DNA of 64,000 bases. It comes from Evansella sp. AB-P1. Its GTDB lineage: Bacteria > Bacillota > Bacilli > Bacillales > Salisediminibacteriaceae. Positions 62,315 to 64,000 of the stretch are shown one piece after another (position 1 is the first letter of the stretch; each line of letters opens with the position of its first letter). Location: NCBI RefSeq assembly GCF_029688925.1, contig NZ_JARUKY010000008.1, forward strand, positions 62,001-126,000, read 5' to 3'. The position numbers and the translations under genes are program-made. Under the pieces are notes generated by a model. That model was not told where the DNA came from. It saw nothing but the letters and a program-made list of their open reading frames with translations, and did no database searches.

Positions 62315-63427
62315 TTATTTAGAAGCAAAATACTTGTATAATTGAACACTTGCTAAGACGAATGCACCAACACCGTGCAAGTCATTTGCAATAGTGTCAC
62401 GATCAACATAATATTCGTAAACACCGATTGAAGTTCCAATACAAATACCTGTAAGGGCAATTCCACCAGTAGGCGTTACTTCAATGTAATTATTTACGAT
62501 ACCGTCATATCCTTTTTTCGCTGCTTCCATGTATTTTGCATCGACATAACCCTTGTTTACAGCTTTGGCAATCGCAAAGACAAATAAAGCAGACCCTGAG
62601 CTCTCTAGCCAGTTATCTTCAAGATGTCCTTTATCAACAATTTGATACCATAGTCCAGATTCTTCATCTTGGAACTTAACAATATTAGCTACTAGTTCTT
62701 GAAGGGTTTCGATTAATTCTTGTCTTTTTGGATGGGACTCAGGTAGTCTTTCAATGATGTTCACTAAAGCCATACCATACCAGCCTAATGAACGTCCCCA
62801 AATTTCTGGAGCTGTGTTAGTACCTGGTACTGACCAAGGAGTTTCTCCACTTTCATCATACCCATGGAAATATAGTCCAGTCTTTTCATCCTTCGTATGT
62901 TTTCTCATAAGCCCTTCTTGATGTAATACGAGATCAACAAGCTCAGGCTCATCAAAAGTTTGACCGTATTCGATAGTATAAGGTCCTGCCATATATAATC
63001 CGTCTAACCACATTTGATATGGATATTTATCTTTATGCCAAAATCCTCCTGCTTTTGTCATATTTAATGTTTTTAATAGGTTTCTTAGTTTATCCGCTGC
63101 AACTTTATAACGCTTATCACCAGTTTTTTCATATAGAGGGAATAATAATAATCCTGGTTGAATTGCATCTAATTCACTACGACGGAAATAGAAGTTCCCT
63201 TCTTCATCAACTAATTTATCAACATACTCTTTAAAATACTCATAATACTCATTGTTCTCAGTTACTTCCCAAACATCACGCATCCCACAAAGGAATACCC
63301 CTTGATGATAATGCCAACGGTCTTTTGGTGGTAACTTCACTGGCTCATATTGATCCATTAAACTTCTACAAGCTTCCTCTGCCCATTGCATAGGCTCTTT
63401 TCCTTTAAATAATAGTTGTTCTCCCAT
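62315..63427 (-). CDS. GH105 unsaturated rhamnogalacturonyl hydrolase
   Basis: A 370-aa alpha/alpha-barrel enzyme of the YteR/YesR family. Catalytic and substrate residues lie in YPYQMWLDGLYMAGP (about residues 132-146), HGYDES and EIWGRSLGWYGMAL (about 208-221). It hydrolyses the unsaturated galacturonyl-rhamnose products released by PL11 lyases, and has no signal peptide, so it acts in the cytoplasm after uptake. AAGGAGG precedes the ATG, which lies 24 bases after the glycosidase stop; the two genes form one transcript. No transporter for the disaccharide is in the window. Confidence 0.9.
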   Translation of the reverse strand: MGEQLLFKGKEPMQWAEEACRSLMDQYEPVKLPPKDRWHYHQGVFLCGMRDVWEVTENNEYYEYFKEYVDKLVDEEGNFYFRRSELDAIQPGLLLFPLYEKTGDKRYKVAADKLRNLLKTLNMTKAGGFWHKDKYPYQMWLDGLYMAGPYTIEYGQTFDEPELVDLVLHQEGLMRKHTKDEKTGLYFHGYDESGETPWSVPGTNTAPEIWGRSLGWYGMALVNIIERLPESHPKRQELIETLQELVANIVKFQDEESGLWYQIVDKGHLEDNWLESSGSALFVFAIAKAVNKGYVDAKYMEAAKKGYDGIVNNYIEVTPTGGIALTGICIGTSIGVYEYYVDRDTIANDLHGVGAFVLASVQLYKYFASK

Positions 63428-63451
63428 TGTATTTCCTCCTTGTAATTCCAG

Positions 63452-64000
63452 TTATTTACATTGATGTATATTAAAATATTCAACATCTACAAATCCAGAG
63501 CTTTCTTGCTTTCCTTTATTCATACAAAAAATACCTATTTGTGCCCCAACCCATTGTCCTTCTTTAGCAGTGAAAAGCTTATCTATAGCATGAAAATCAT
63601 TACCATCCTCACTGAAGCTAAACTGACAATGAGCATTCTCTTGTACATCTACCCTTAAATAAAAAGTTTGAGCATCGATATGCCCTACTACGCTTTCAAC
63701 TTCCTGCGTACTTCCTGATTCCGTATCTCCGAAAAAATGGATAACATCTAAGCCCATATCTGACTTTTTCAACATTAAGCCTGAATATTTTAATCCGAAA
63801 ACAATGATCCCAGTATAGTCTTCATCACTTTGTGGATTAAAATGCATTTTAGTTGTTGTCGTAAAAGCAGGAGCAGGAAATTTCTGTGTTAATATATTAG
63901 GAAGATCGTACAATGTCTCAACATCTTTAGGGCGACTGATGGAATGTAATCTTAAGTTATTGTTAAGTAAGGTATACCAGAATGGCTTCTGATTGGCACG
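63452..64000 (-). CDS. C-terminal part of a glycosidase (GH43-type), cut by window end
   Basis: The frame is open to the last base of the window, so the gene continues beyond it; the 183 visible codons are the C-terminal domain. The segments FWYTLLNNNLRLHSIS, LTQKFPAPAFTTTTKM and YTGIIVFGLKYSGLML fit the concanavalin-like (beta-xylosidase C-terminal, DUF1349-like) module attached to GH43 enzymes. A GH43 arabinanase or xylosidase or galactan hydrolase would remove side chains from pectin. It overlaps nothing and is followed after 24 bases by GH105. The catalytic domain is outside the window, so the family call is tentative. Confidence 0.7.
   Translation of the reverse strand, partial: RANQKPFWYTLLNNNLRLHSISRPKDVETLYDLPNILTQKFPAPAFTTTTKMHFNPQSDEDYTGIIVFGLKYSGLMLKKSDMGLDVIHFFGDTESGSTQEVESVVGHIDAQTFYLRVDVQENAHCQFSFSEDGNDFHAIDKLFTAKEGQWVGAQIGIFCMNKGKQESSGFVDVEYFNIHQCK

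Overview
The window is a low-GC stretch of a Bacillaceae chromosome, probably from a salt- or alkali-tolerant soil or sediment bacillus. The evidence is strong AGGAGG ribosome sites, sigma-A promoters, SAM-I (S-box) leaders, B. subtilis-like genes (ytkD-ytlCD, ypcP, yitJ, cysH-cysP-sat-cysC), a putative ectoine-catabolic operon and a pectin (rhamnogalacturonan) cluster. I saw no rRNA, tRNA or CRISPR array.

Bases 1 to about 6,900 look like an integrated mobile island. It carries an ImmR-like repressor, a membrane-anchored Mrr nuclease, an ImmA-like protease behind a promoter with a LexA-type box, a large serine integrase, a broken small gene, a type I toxin-antitoxin locus (25-aa toxin with convergent antisense RNA) and an unrecognised three-gene operon (389, 198 and 201 aa). 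The island abuts a 5'-truncated ytlA-type substrate-binding gene whose ATPase and permease follow intact, so it probably inserted into that ABC operon.

From 7.7 to 25 kb is core and accessory chromosome: ytlC-ytlD, ytkD, mobA-fdhE, a polysaccharide deacetylase, small membrane proteins, a methyltransferase, an alpha/beta hydrolase, a GDPD, a DUF421 protein, an alcohol dehydrogenase, a CPA2 antiporter and the YpcP exonuclease. It also holds two families of dispersed repeats and two decayed genes, one of them a sugar-dehydrogenase lipoprotein with an internal deletion.

From 25 to 41 kb, all on the minus strand, lies a sulfur block. An S-box leader precedes cysP-cysH-sat-cysC-sulfite reductase-DUF3906-cobA, followed by cysK. 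A second S-box leader precedes metI-metC-yitJ-metH. Together they run from sulfate through sulfide and cysteine to methionine, with SAM sensed at both promoters.

From 41 to 53 kb are a membrane protein, a Fic protein, a relic of the groEL 3' end, a HAD phosphatase, and a tight five-gene operon behind a PucR regulator: ectoine hydrolase (DoeA), a cystathionine-gamma-synthase-family PLP enzyme, an M20 deacylase, a homoserine dehydrogenase-like protein and an aldehyde dehydrogenase. I propose a variant ectoine-to-aspartate route in which the PLP enzyme and homoserine dehydrogenase replace the usual DABA aminotransferase. This is the most interesting candidate system in the window.

From 53 to 64 kb are a CapA protein, a DeoR-type regulator and a pectin cluster: PL11 rhamnogalacturonan lyase, Gfo/Idh/MocA oxidoreductase, LacI regulator with two matching palindromic operators and a CcpA cre site, GH105 hydrolase and a glycosidase cut by the window end.
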